A model generated the notes under the pieces. It was not told where the DNA came from, did no database searches, and was given only the letters and a program-made list of their open reading frames with translations. From Paramecium tetraurelia (taxonomy: Eukaryota > Ciliophora > Oligohymenophorea > Peniculida > Parameciidae), in contig NW_001798999.1 in NCBI RefSeq assembly GCF_000165425.1, forward strand, positions 1 through 64,000: a DNA stretch of 64,000 nt, written 5' to 3'. Positions 25,001 to 35,709 of this stretch are shown piece by piece. Position 1 is the stretch's first letter, and each line of letters opens with the position of its first letter. The position numbers were made by a program, and so were the translations under genes.

Positions 25001-26502
25001 ATTATTAAACTTACAACAAAAGTACTTTATGAAGTATTTGTCTGGTAAAAATAAAAAATACGCTGATTTCTATGAGAAAAGGCCTCATCGAGATCTTGTA
25101 AGGAATAAATACTTTCTACTTGTGCCTCCCTTTTGCTAATTGCTCAAAGAATAGGGTTTGCAATATCTGATGCAAGCCAAAGAAAGTTTATTGAAAGCCA
25201 TCAGTGTAATAAGAGGAGAGGCAGTTTTATTTGAATTCAATAGAAAACCAGAAGAAATCTTGGTTGCTATGGCTGAGATTTGTTTATTTATAAGAGAATA
25301 TCGAGTCAGGCAAGGGTATAGATATGTGAAGGTGGATTATTTACAATCCTTAATCAATTCTAAGAGTAATAATTATTATTAATATTTTAGACACTGAACA
25401 AAACAAAATAGATTTAGAATAATAATTGGTTAGTATGGAAAGATCAGATAGATTGGAATAACTCAATTTAGAATTAGAAGCACAAAGTTATCTCAAATAT
25501 GCCATTGAATTAGTTAAAGCAAGACAAGAACTCTTAGAAAATTTTGCAACAGTTGCACTTACTCCATTGCCTGATGTGAATAAATTGGCACTGGAAATTT
25601 ATGCTGAGATAATCGAATAGGACTATTAATATAAGAAAAAATACAATCCAATCTTATTTGAAGAATCCAAAAAAAAAGTTGGTGTATCATCAATGGATGT
25701 TTTATAATTCATTTAAAAAGTATGGAGAGAAGCTAAAGTAATGACCTTTAGTGGAGCATATTTACAAAGAATGATTTCTAAAACTCATCGTTTCTTAAAG
25801 TTGCATATGCAATCTTACCAAAAATGTTTGATAACTTCGTTAGAAGTGGCTCCTAAAAATGATGTGAATGCAGTATTCATAGATGAAGGCACTATTGTTA
25901 CTAAATTATTGTATAATCCAGTTGCACATGAATTTAAAGTCCTTTATGTCTTAGGTGGACTCAATAAGGATAAAATTATTACTTCATTATAGAAAGATGA
26001 TAAAGATAAATTAATCATTTCTGAAGAGAAGAATGTCTTATATGGTAATATCTATATTACTGATGCAAATATTTCGATGCTTTTGTAGGATGCTCTCAAT
26101 TTGCAATCTAAAATGAAGGAATCAGATTAACAATCATAAAAAATGAAGGAAAGAGATTACAAACATCATAAAAAAGCATTTTATAAACTAATTGAATAAA
26201 TAGGATTCTATTTCTTCTAAAAGCCAAGTATTATAATTATCTATATTTTAGGTACAATCTAAATGTAAAATGGCTAAGCACCTGAATCCGTTAAAAAGTC
26301 TGTGGCATTCAAAAAATCAGAATCCTTCATGTAAGAATAAAATGAACCAGATATTCTTTCCAAGTATGAAGCTATCGTCCCAGAATTAACTCATGACAAC
26401 ATTGCTATATTGATCAACTTATTCAATGATTAAGGAGTATTGTCCATTAATCATAACTATTTAGCAATATTAAGATATTTCCATCATTAAAAATATAAGT
26501 GA
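16080..26502 (+). CDS. CFAP54: CFAP54, central-apparatus protein of motile cilia
   Basis: One continuous code-6 frame of about 3440 aa is obtained after removing four introns (23, 28, 25 and 24 nt, near 16229, 16458, 25370 and 26225). The length fits CFAP54, which is roughly 3000 residues in animals and algae. The N-terminal region has the helical DUF4486-like segment (TLLASLRDCMQVLNIGTF, WRIKLYVELAHIYHSLQSKA). A fibronectin-III-like module at about residues 1100-1190 carries the diagnostic NEKYCFAVAAYDG and IGETGDD...HPLPLPLLASYL. Long helical and TPR-like repeats follow, interrupted by lysine- and glutamine-rich linkers (for example near 21250 and 23830). CFAP54 belongs to the C1d projection of the central pair and is needed for normal beating. 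The start is the first ATG, followed by a lysine/glutamine-rich leader. The identification rests on recognition of these motifs. Confidence 0.85.
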
Positions 26503-26613
26503 GATTATTAATATATATTTTAATTTAATATTAATAATATAGAATAATTAAATGATAGAATTTGGTTAAAAACAAATAAATATGTATATCTTTCTGTTCA
26601 AATAAATTGAATT

Positions 26614-28781
26614 ATGGATGATTTATTAGAAGAGAAATGTTCTTAACATGATTTAGAATTTATCGCAGTTAAAATTGGGTTAGATAATTAAGACTAGAAT
26701 AAATATTTATGTCCTCAATGTTTAATTGAATTAATAAACCCAAAAGAGTTGATACTAATTAGAGAAGCAAAACGATAAATACAGATTAAAAAAAACTAAA
26801 TTTCAAAAAGTATTGAAGAAGAATGCAAACAAAAAATAAACTTAGCCACTAATCTGAAAAATAGTCTTTAAGAGATAAAAAGTCCTTTCGAATAACTATT
26901 TATAAAACTCAATGAAGAAATTGATTAATTTAAAATCTAAAATGAAAAACAGAAGTAAGAAAGTCAGATAATTACACCTGGCAACTTAGATACAGATTTA
27001 GCATTATTAGCTGATGAAGAAACTAATTAGTTATAATAAAAGACTTAAGAAAATGATTTACTGTTAATATAGTCATTACTCAAATAATTTTAATTTTGCC
27101 AAATATCTAGTCTTTCAAAATAAAAGATTATAGAAATTATTTCAAAATGTGTATGATATATCCAAATTACAAATAGAGATTGAAGATGAAAGAATTTAAA
27201 ATGCCAAAGTAATTATTATTTTTTAATTAAGCTAACCCCATCCTTAAAGTTTCGATGTTAAAATCATGGTTAAGAAATTATTATGGTCTAACTTGATCAT
27301 CAAAATAAGAAGCTTGAACAATACTCTTGTGTTTAATGTATTTCAGAGAATTAAGGAAAGTATATGACACTCTAGTAATTGTAGAAATCGATTTAAGATT
27401 ATTATTAAGTATCAGAAAAATCATTAAAATATTGTTAAAAATTAAGAAAGAAGCATACAAATGAGATAATTAAATTCTGTAAGGAATTATGTGATAAATA
27501 TGTTGAAATCATAAATTTACATATTAAAGAATTGGAAGAAAATTTTAAGTCTTTTGAAAAGATAATAGAAACAAACCTATAATTCAAGGATCATAATATC
27601 TTTTAATTAGAATTGGAGGAAATAAATTAGATTTTATTGCCATTATGCTAAAATTCAAACTATTATTATTAAATAATTGAATAATAAATTGAATTAGACA
27701 AACAATTATATGTCAAATTTGAAGAATAAATACAAGAATTTTGTGAATTTTCAAGGGAAAAATTTAATTTAATCAAGCTTGAATAAGAGGATCATTAAAA
27801 CATTTTGAAAAAATTAGAAGAAGATTAACAATAAGATTAATTATATTTAGATAATGAAATAAACAGGGTTCAATCAAAATATATGAAAAAACACCCGCCT
27901 GCTAAAAAAAAGAGAAATTTATGAATTATATAATCAAAAAAATAATAAATTTAAAATATAATTTCATTAGAAAATAAACTAAGAGCACAATTGTGCACAA
28001 GAAAAGGAATTTCTTAATTAAATACTAAAACACAAATAGAATCTTTAGTTGAACTAAAGACCAAACTTAATTCAGTTTTATTTTGTAACTAAATATAAAA
28101 AGAAATCCTATATAAGCTGATAAAAAATGCTAGCCTTGATAAGAAAATAAATAAGGTTATATTTTCGATATAAATTGTAGTATAACTAAAAATCTCTTAA
28201 AATTAATAATAATAAATTGCACAACAAAAGTAAAAAATTAAAAATTTCAGAAAGATATTTTAACAGCCTCAATTTAATTATAGTTATAAATAGGCTTGGT
28301 TTTAAGCAGTCAACACGAAAGTATTTTCACTTTGAATTTTCTGCATCCTTCAGGAGGGCGTGGATTGAGTGTTATAAAATTTCCTTACTAAAGGCAAAAT
28401 AATAGAATTCATTATGAAAAGAAATATGGCGTTTATTCTATGAAGAAATGTGATATTTGGGCAAAGAGTTAATATACGCCACGTTAATAACCTAAAGATT
28501 TTATTTATGATATGCAAGTACAATATACATCAGAAAACCACTTTATTTACCTTTCGTGATTTGGTGGGTTTGTCATTTCAGGCTATAAAGGTTATATTGT
28601 TTCTATTTTATTTATTACAAAAGTACTTCACAAAATAACTTTCTATTATTAAGCAGATTTTGTAATTATAACTAATAGTAATTAAAATGGAAAACCATAT
28701 GAAATGGAGGGAGCTAAAAATGCTTTAGAATTTTCCCTTTGTGTCATGCTTTATGGAGGCGCATAAATAGAATTTATATGA
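26614..28781 (+). pseudogene. Zinc-finger/coiled-coil protein, broken by frameshifts and TGA
   Basis: From ATG 26614 the protein opens with a Cys/His finger (CSQHDLEFIAVKIGLDN, YLCPQCLIE) and a long glutamine-rich coiled coil. A second similar finger (RCQNHGQEIIMVQLDHQNKK, YSCVQCISE) after about 210 residues shows an internal duplication. One clean 23-nt intron (near 27210) is usable. Frame changes occur near 27120 and in the A-run near 27905, and the C-terminal part needs more. Near 28400 the reading NSL-TGA-KEIWRLFYEEM-TGA-YLGKELIYATL has two TGA codons where tryptophan (TGG) is plausible. The tail ends at YGGAQIEFI, TGA 28779-28781. It appears to be a dying member of a Paramecium family of unknown function. 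Confidence 0.6.
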
Positions 28782-28879
28782 AATTTAACAATAACATTTT
28801 CAAAATATATTATATATAAAGGAAATTATATACTATAATATTATAATTTGAGCATGAATAATGCAAGAACAAAGTTGAA

Positions 28880-30047
28880 TCAAACATAATTATTTAGGTT
28901 ACTGCGATGATAATATGCCTTATTAATTTTCCATAATTTATAATGGCTTGTGAATTTCCAAAAGTAATAAAATTAGATGATGTCTTGAGCATTTTTAGTT
29001 TTAATCTTAAATTAGGAAATATTTTACAAGATGGGATAAGAATTCATACTATTTGCCATATCTGCAGAGTCCGCATTCAAATATAGCGATTTCTTTAGGT
29101 GTCCAGGTTTCTTAAATATAGAAATATTTGTAATACCAAATGCAAAATCATTTCTTAATGGAGATATAAGGATATCTAAGACATCTTATTAAAGCAGAGA
29201 ATAAACATTGATATTAGTGGACTGTTGTTGCTATTGCTCGGTTTATTCCTGATTTGGTGAATCATTATCGAGGATCTTCTTTTTTCTTCCAGGTTTCTTT
29301 TCCTTGAATTTAGAAAGGTATATGAACCTGCTTGAGTTCTTTCTTTGAATCTATCAGGCCTTTTTCTTTCATAAACTCTGCCAATTTTTGATCACTCTTA
29401 TAATACAATTGGACCACCACACTTAGAAGACTCTCTAATGCGTTGACCCACAATGGTTAAGTTCCTTTGAATCTATATTGTCCTCCTTGTGGCAGTTTCT
29501 TGGTGAATATGAGTGGAGTGATTGAGTTTGGCGGTAAAAACTTACTATGTAAAAATAATAAGAAAAAATAAATGTTCGATATATGGGTTAGAATTGAGAT
29601 TGATTTGAAAATGGTCTTACTCTAATAATACTTCGTCAATCAATGCATCTGCATTACTTTTCTTTTTATATTGATTTATTTATTATGTTGGAAGCTCTAG
29701 ATATCCGGTACTAAAATAATAATAAGGAAGCAATGAAAATATAAGTGAAATGTGAAAACTACAATTGTAGTCATTAAAAATTGAAATAGATTGATAGTTA
29801 CATACATATGAGAGCCTTGTCCAGCAAGATGTTTAATTTATTAAATGACTTATTTTTGCTATTCATTAACTCTGATGGAATTGCATTACTAATCAATTAC
29901 TAAATTAATTTGAATACTAGTACTAGCATTCTCAGCACTTCCATCCATTTTTATTACTTTTCTTATGCTTTAATCGAGTCCATTAATGTCCTCACATTAA
30001 GTACAATTATATTTATTTTGTTGCTTTTCATCTGACTGATCCTTCAT
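28880..30047 (-). CDS. ELM2-SANT domain chromatin protein
   Basis: Five introns (95, 76, 25, 26 and 22 nt) give an exact 307-aa frame from ATG 30047 to TGA 28882-28880. A CxxC pair (YNCTQCEDI) comes first. An ELM2-like segment follows (IRVNEQQKQVI, GQGSHITGYLELPTQQI, NADALIDEVLL), then a basic KKPGRKKK patch and a glutamine run. A C-terminal SANT domain follows (WTPKEIAIFECGLCRYGKQY, IKTKNAQDIIQFYYFWK). ELM2-SANT proteins such as MTA and CoREST assemble histone deacetylase complexes in the nucleus. More 5' exons are possible: MKCQKCTYSNALEFKG lies at about 30130-30220 within an open frame starting at ATG 30288. The first two introns are three to four times the normal Paramecium size (29805-29711 and 29620-29545). 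Confidence 0.82.
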
Positions 30048-30288
30048 TACTTGCTACCGACTTAATATAATCAAAAGCAGACCTCTCTAAAATTGAATTA
30101 TGCTTATTGAAAATAATTAATTTTTTTCATAGTATTTCAAAACCTTTAAATTCTAAAGCATTTGAATAGGTACATTTCTAAACAGAAAACGTTATGATAA
30201 TACTTACTTAACATTTCATAAACTTTAATTCATTTTCCATTTATTAATTCATTTTGTTTTCAATAAGTCCCCCTGCACTCAATTCCAT

Positions 30289-30979
30289 TTTCCCTAATCA
30301 TTGATTTGATTATTCAATGAATTTACTCTTGAATGATGAGATTCTCATAAAATTTCAAAGAATAGATAATAACATAAGAATAATGATGGTAGGCTTAATT
30401 GCTTATTAATTCATAAAGTCATTGTATTTTGCTATAAGAATTAGAAAATCGCAGAATTCTAAGATGTTTGCCTTCCTCTTTCTTATTCTTTATTAGGTGA
30501 AGAAAAAACAATTATGTTGAATTACTTTTAAATGAGATAAACAAATTAGGGTTTTGAGAATGCCATGAACATTCAACTTATGTAATTTGTAGTTTAATAT
30601 AAAAATAACTCCATTTATTATAGACATGGAAAAAATTATAAATTTCTAATAAGTTCACATTAAGTATCCATTCCACTTAAAAAACCTTCATTTAGTCTAA
30701 TTTATATATAAAGCTCGATTTCTGAATATAATAATCCTTTAGAATTATGATTTACTTAAATAATTGTTATTTGATGTATATCCATAAGTGCATATTTATT
30801 TATCATTGATGTTATTGTAAATCAATATCTTTTACAGCAATTGATATTGTACAATAATTCTATTAATTAGATTCATAGATTTTAAGCAAAATAGAAAGTT
30901 AGTTTATATAAAACCTTTGTTTTGATTAATAAATTATAATATAGAAATTTAAATATGTAATAAAATTTATTATATTTAA
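30289..30979. other. Intergenic, AT-rich
   Basis: The interval lies between the ELM2-SANT gene with its possible 5' exons and the next minus-strand gene. Short open frames are present, but nothing recognised. No RNA gene or strong hairpin was seen. Confidence 0.4.
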
Positions 30980-32119
30980 TCATTGCAATTATTCATTAGT
31001 TAATATATTATACCTTCTATTTACACTATTAATACTGATTTTCCTTTTATGTTAAATTTAATCGATTGAAACAATTTCATGATTGTACCTGTCACTCCTT
31101 TAAGGTGACAGATTACCTGAAACACTATTGGACTTTTTTCTGTTTTTTATATTTCTATTTTTTACTTTACCAAACGTCCCTTCAAATCTTCTGGATTTTT
31201 CCTGAGTTAAATCCAAGGAGTGATCATTGCTTAAATCATTTTGGAGATAGACATTTCCTTTAGTTTCTGATGTTTGGATGGTATGATCTTTAAATTAATG
31301 ATGTAGAAACTTGGGAGAGGAATCAATAAGTGGATATTGATTAGTTCCTATATTTTCCTATTCAATAATCTAATCGTCATTTAACACATTAAACATTTAT
31401 TGTTATCCAAAGGAGATTCTGTTTGGTTTGTGAAAGTTTGGTTCTTTTGAGGAGATTGTCTAATTTGGAGTATCTCTCATAAGTGTAGGATAAGTTTAGG
31501 CATCTGATTCAGTTTTGATTATTTTATATTACTAATTTTAACTATTCTACATAGCTAATTTAGTGATCTTCTCTTTTAACTGATCTTTGAGTATATTAGT
31601 TTTCATCAATTTCTCACTCAGCTTATTCGAAAGTTGAGAAGTAGATGTGAGTTTACTAGATGATAAATACTAGCTTTAGTTTTACTCTTGAACCCTATTA
31701 ATAAGGGATTTCAAAGGATCTACATCGGTTGTTACAATTTTCTTTATCATTGATTAGAATTTGTCATTGCTTCCTTATTTTTGAGTGGGTTTTTAATCGG
31801 ATGAGTACCATGATTTATTATTGCTATTAGGTTACTACTCAGAAGTTTGTGATTATGTTTCTGTAAAATATTAATTAACTATCTGAAGTACTTTTGTTAG
31901 CAAAGTAGAGTACTACAAAGTGTCGAGCATTTGCAAAAACTTATCTTTGTTCCCACATCTCTGAATAAAAAGCTTATTTAATTGATGATTTCCATGTACT
32001 ATTGACAGAAAAAGAAATAGATTGCATTGTAAATTTTGATCATATATATCAGTTTTCATTGAAAAACTGTTGGTCATGGTATTTTTTGTATTGGGACTCA
32101 AGTAAATAGTGTTGTTCAT
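30980..32119 (-). CDS. Unknown serine/asparagine/glutamine-rich protein, 379 aa
   Basis: A single uninterrupted code-6 frame runs from ATG 32119 to TGA 30982-30980 with no intron. The N-terminus (MNNTIYLSPNTKNTMTNSFS) is followed by a helical stretch (LFLFLSIVHGNHQLNKLFI). A charged segment with coiled-coil character comes next (KLSEKLMKTNILKDQLKEKI). The C-terminus is basic and serine-rich (KNRKKSNSVSGN). The composition suggests a largely disordered intracellular protein. I recognise no domain. It is transcribed divergently from the next gene, with 94 bp between start codons. Confidence 0.8.
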
Positions 32120-32213
32120 TCCCTAGGATAAGTAAATTAAGTTACAATCGAAGTGTCTAAAATAAATGAATTGCCATATTATTTTTTCATCCTATAATTA
32201 TTTTATTAATACA

Positions 32214-32966
32214 ATGGATTTTTAATCGCGTTTTAAGGGAAAGATGACCGTGATGAATAAAGATGGAGTGATAGGAATGGTCAGCAAGCCTTCAATTCCC
32301 ATTGCTAAAAATAACCAATACATGGCTTCGTAGGATGAAATCTCTCCAACCCTCCCGACACTCGGACATTACACTGAAGGAATAAGGGAAACCAAATCTC
32401 ATATTTTCACCCATATCCAATCATCACCTAATCAAGGAAACTCAACCAACTATGCTTAGAAGTTTTCTAATGCGGGCTCTTAAGTTGTTAAATAAAATCA
32501 TGTTAAAACAGAACATCCTTATTATCTAGATGATCCCAAGAAACAGCAAAATCAATATCAATTCAGAATGCAATAGGATTTTAATTAACTGGATATGGAT
32601 GAATACGAAATAGTTGCCATTCCAAAAACGATGTTAGGTTAACTTCGCCAATAAATGAGTGTTGATAAGTACGGACTAACTCGGAGCTTCGGTCCTGATA
32701 AGAAAATGCCAATGGAGTATTTTATTTGGTTTAGGTAGATTCTCTTAACTATCACCTTAAATTACTACTTAATGTCCCAGTTACAATTAGACGCCTCTCC
32801 TCAAAAAACAGAACACCATCGATCAAATACTTAAGCCCCCATTAAATAAGCAAAAGTCGGAGAAGATGGAGAAAAAAAACTAAATCATCTAACAAGCAGG
32901 CATTGGAACTTTAAGATACAAGTATATAAAATACATATTAACACTAGTTCCTATAGTAAAAGATGA
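32214..32966 (+). CDS. Unknown disordered protein, 234 aa
   Basis: From ATG 32214 the frame reads MDFQSRFKGKMTVMNKDGV and contains TLPTLGHYTEGIRETKSHIF, DEYEIVAIPKTMLGQLRQQM and YGLTRSFGPDKKMPME. A 22-nt intron near 32719 and a 26-nt intron near 32922 give an exact frame ending ...RYNSYSKR, TGA 32964-32966. Both introns have GTA and TAG ends. Without them the frame stays open, but the downstream composition is worse, so exon choice is moderately certain. It is rich in serine, glutamine, proline and lysine, with no domain recognised. Confidence 0.65.
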
Positions 32967-33139
32967 GTTTTATATTATTATTAATAAATTTTGTTTTAGG
33001 AATACTTTTTATTCATTCAAATCACATAAATGTAGATGATTGAATGCACTACTAAAATTTAATACAAATAGTTATTTTTGTTAAATATATATTTTATAAT
33101 TTGAGTAAATTTAATTATATTATATTGCATCACAATACA

Positions 33140-33843
33140 ATGTCTAAAAGACTAACAATCTCAAAATTCAATCCCTATAATACTCAAGATGTCCCTGAAT
33201 TGGAAAGGGTTGAAACTTACAGGACATTTTATAAAAAGAGATTTAGAAAGCTTCAAGCAGAGGAGAGTCCAGTCTAACAAGTTGCTCCACAAAGTATCCT
33301 ATTGAAACCGGGATAGATTCCATTCAAAAGATCTTTTCAAAAACCTAAAGATGACATCATCGACGTTAAAAAATTGTAATTACAATTGATAACAAATAGT
33401 TAGATCTGTGAATTGTGGAGTTATAAATATAATCATGTTGTACAGAAGGTATCCAAACTAAACAATGTGAGTGAAATTCTAGAAATTCAGAGACAGTAAT
33501 AACAAAAGTCCTAAAAATATAAAACTCAAATTTCGTATTTTATTGTTTCATTTTTATAGATCAGATCAAATACCTTATAATTCCAATTTCTTTTCAGAAA
33601 AAAGCAAACTCAAAACTACTATATCGGATTACACTTTGCCAAAAATAGAATCATTATCTTCCTTTTAAAAGTAAGAAAAACAAAGCTTTTAATTTAAGTC
33701 CATTATCCCCAGAGAAAATTGTTACTAGTACTTAAAGTACCAAAATTAACAATGCATCTGAATTCAAAAGGAAACTCAAAGATTTAATTGATACGTGCGA
33801 TAATGCCTAATTATTTAGACCAAACAAATTTAGTAAGATATGA
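33140..33843 (+). CDS. Unknown basic protein, 216 aa
   Basis: ATG 33140 opens MSKRLTISKFNPYNTQDVPE, followed by YRTFYKKRFRKLQAEE and a short helical segment (KLQLQLITNSQICELWSYKY). Introns of 25 nt (near 33535) and 28 nt (near 33671) restore the frame into NPLSPEKIVTSTQSTKINN and KRKLKDLIDTCDNAQLF, ending at TGA 33841-33843. The protein looks mostly disordered and phosphorylatable (SP and TP sites). No family was recognised. The next gene begins 130 bp downstream on the same strand. Confidence 0.72.
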
Positions 33844-33973
33844 TTAACGAATTTATTTTATTTTTCATTTAATTAACTTATTCATCCTTAGATATTGTAT
33901 GTATTATTTTATACTTAATGTATATTATTAACATAAATCCTTGTTAAATTTAGGTAATTAGAACCGAAAATAT

Positions 33974-35059
33974 ATGGAACTTAATATTAATTTTCATAAT
34001 AATATGCATCACGAAAGAAGTAAACATTCTAGAGCTGACCTTTTACATTTGTTCTTTCCAAATGAAGATAATTTCTCAAGGTTTTGCAGGAGATTGAAAA
34101 AATGCAAGTCAACATTTTTAGGTTGCATTTACTAATTGACTCATTAGACGATTATTGACATACTGATTTCATTAGCTACTAAAGGGTGTAGAGTTGACAT
34201 AATTATGGATTTAAATTCAGAGGAATTTGAAGAAAGAAAGCAAATAATTATCAATAAACTATTAGTTATGAGTGGATTCAAAGTCAATGTTTCTTTGATT
34301 GAATCCAAAGGATTAATGCATAGCAAATTTTGCGTCATTGATGGCAAACTCACTATGGTAGGAAGTGCGAATTGGACCTATTAAGCATTTTCAAACAACT
34401 TTGAGCACATTTCAATCATTAGTGACACCAAAACAGCAAAATAATTTACGGAATCTTTCAAAAACATCTGGGATTAAGCGAAGTAAGCTAAATTCATTGA
34501 TTCGTAGATTGTATATTAACCAAATAAAAATTGCATTGAGTTTAAATCATATAAAAAAAATACACTTAAATTGAGGATAAAAAAAAGAAAATTTAAAAGG
34601 AGATTCCGACAATAAAAATAATATCAAAGGTTTAAATCAAAGAATAAATCGTAAGAAAAGTAGCGATTGATACCTGAATTAAAAGTGAAAGAAATAGGTT
34701 AATATGAAAACTCAAAGGGATTTCAGTAAAGTGATGAATAACAAAAAATGTAATTTACTAATTCAAATAAAACGTAAGATTTTCTTGAGAATCTAAAGTT
34801 AAACGAAGAATAAAAATATGACTATTCAGATTTTGCAAAAAAAGTTGACAATAATACTCATACCATTAAGTATACGAATAATAATAATGCTCATCAAATT
34901 TCTACTCCATGGCTAATCTAAAATTAATAATTATTTTTTCCAAATATAATTAAAGGTCCATCAAAACAGAAGTAATCTTAGAAAAAAGAACAAAATTTTA
35001 TCATTATAGATGATGAAGATGTACAAATCATCACAGATTTCTCAAAGGATAACCTTTGA
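33974..35059 (+). CDS. Phospholipase-D-superfamily protein with a single HKD motif
   Basis: An intronless 361-aa frame. Residues about 40-165 form a PLD fold: FLGCIYQLTHQTIIDILISL, RVDIIMDLNSEEF, then the catalytic HxKxxxxD as MHSKFCVIDGKLTMVGSANW (His116, Lys118, Asp123). A single HKD site is typical of Nuc/PLD6-type enzymes, which work as dimers on nucleic acid or on cardiolipin. The remaining 190 residues are very basic (LRIKKRKFKRRFRQQKQ), then glutamine- and asparagine-rich, which would suit nucleic-acid binding. No N-terminal membrane anchor of the PLD6 kind is obvious. Fold and catalytic site are seen directly; substrate is inference. Confidence 0.85.
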
Positions 35060-35099
35060 ATTTTTTGTTATATTTAATAATATAAGTAAGTAAATAAAT

Positions 35100-35445
35100 A
35101 GCGAGCCATTTTATTATTATTATAAAATATAACCATATACTACATTTTTAGATAAGATTATTCTTCATCATTCTCAAAGTTGTCATCATTTGATAACTAG
35201 TCTTTTCTCATCAGATTGGTTGCTCCTATTTGAATGGATTTCGTAGTATATCTAGTTGCTTTTGGATTTTCTGAAGTTTGTTATTGGATATCTTCAGTAT
35301 TTGCAGATGTAATAATTCTCTTTATATGTTGATTAGTTATTTCATTACTTTAGATTTTTTATAATTATAAATTAAGTAAAATTGTATCGCCGTTTTAATA
35401 GTAATCACTTCATTTTTTATGGTAAATGCTAAATTCAAATAACAT
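35100..35445 (-). pseudogene. Small serine/glutamine-rich ORF with early TGA
   Basis: Minus-strand ATG 35445 reads MLFEFSIYHKK then TGA, after which the same frame continues openly as SDYYQNGDTILLNLQLQKIQ, with SANTEDIQQQTSENPKATRY and NDDNFENDEEQ. The continuation is coding-like, so either TGA replaces a sense codon or an intron was missed; I could not find one that works cleanly. The 3' end is uncertain and approaches the convergent PLD gene. No domain was recognised. Confidence 0.4.
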
Positions 35446-35709
35446 CTATTATTAGTTTTAAATCATAATAAAACTAAAAATTAATTTTAATTTAACCTTG
35501 TAAATAGTTTAATTTATTTGATAAGAATTAACCTTTTGCTAAATTATATTAAGATATTAAAAACCTAATATGTATATATTTGGATTTTGTGTTAAAAACT
35601 AATAAATTAATTAAATCACTTTTGTGTCCTTATTGTACAATATTAAACTGTATTCTATTTGTTAATATTATTAAACATTAGTTCTTAATTATAAAATATA
35701 TATACAAAG

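Noticed and set aside
28943-29262. Plus-strand open frame starting MACEFPKVIKLDDV
   Set aside because: It is antisense to the SANT exons of the ELM2-SANT gene, whose domain motifs and introns are consistent.
31080-31263. Plus-strand ORF MKQFHDCTCHSFKV... with a small inverted repeat
   Set aside because: It is antisense to a clean 379-aa minus-strand frame and has no independent support.
34365-34574. Plus-strand ORF MRIGPIKHFQTT...
   Set aside because: It overlaps the PLD protein in a different frame; the PLD frame carries the HKD site and runs through.
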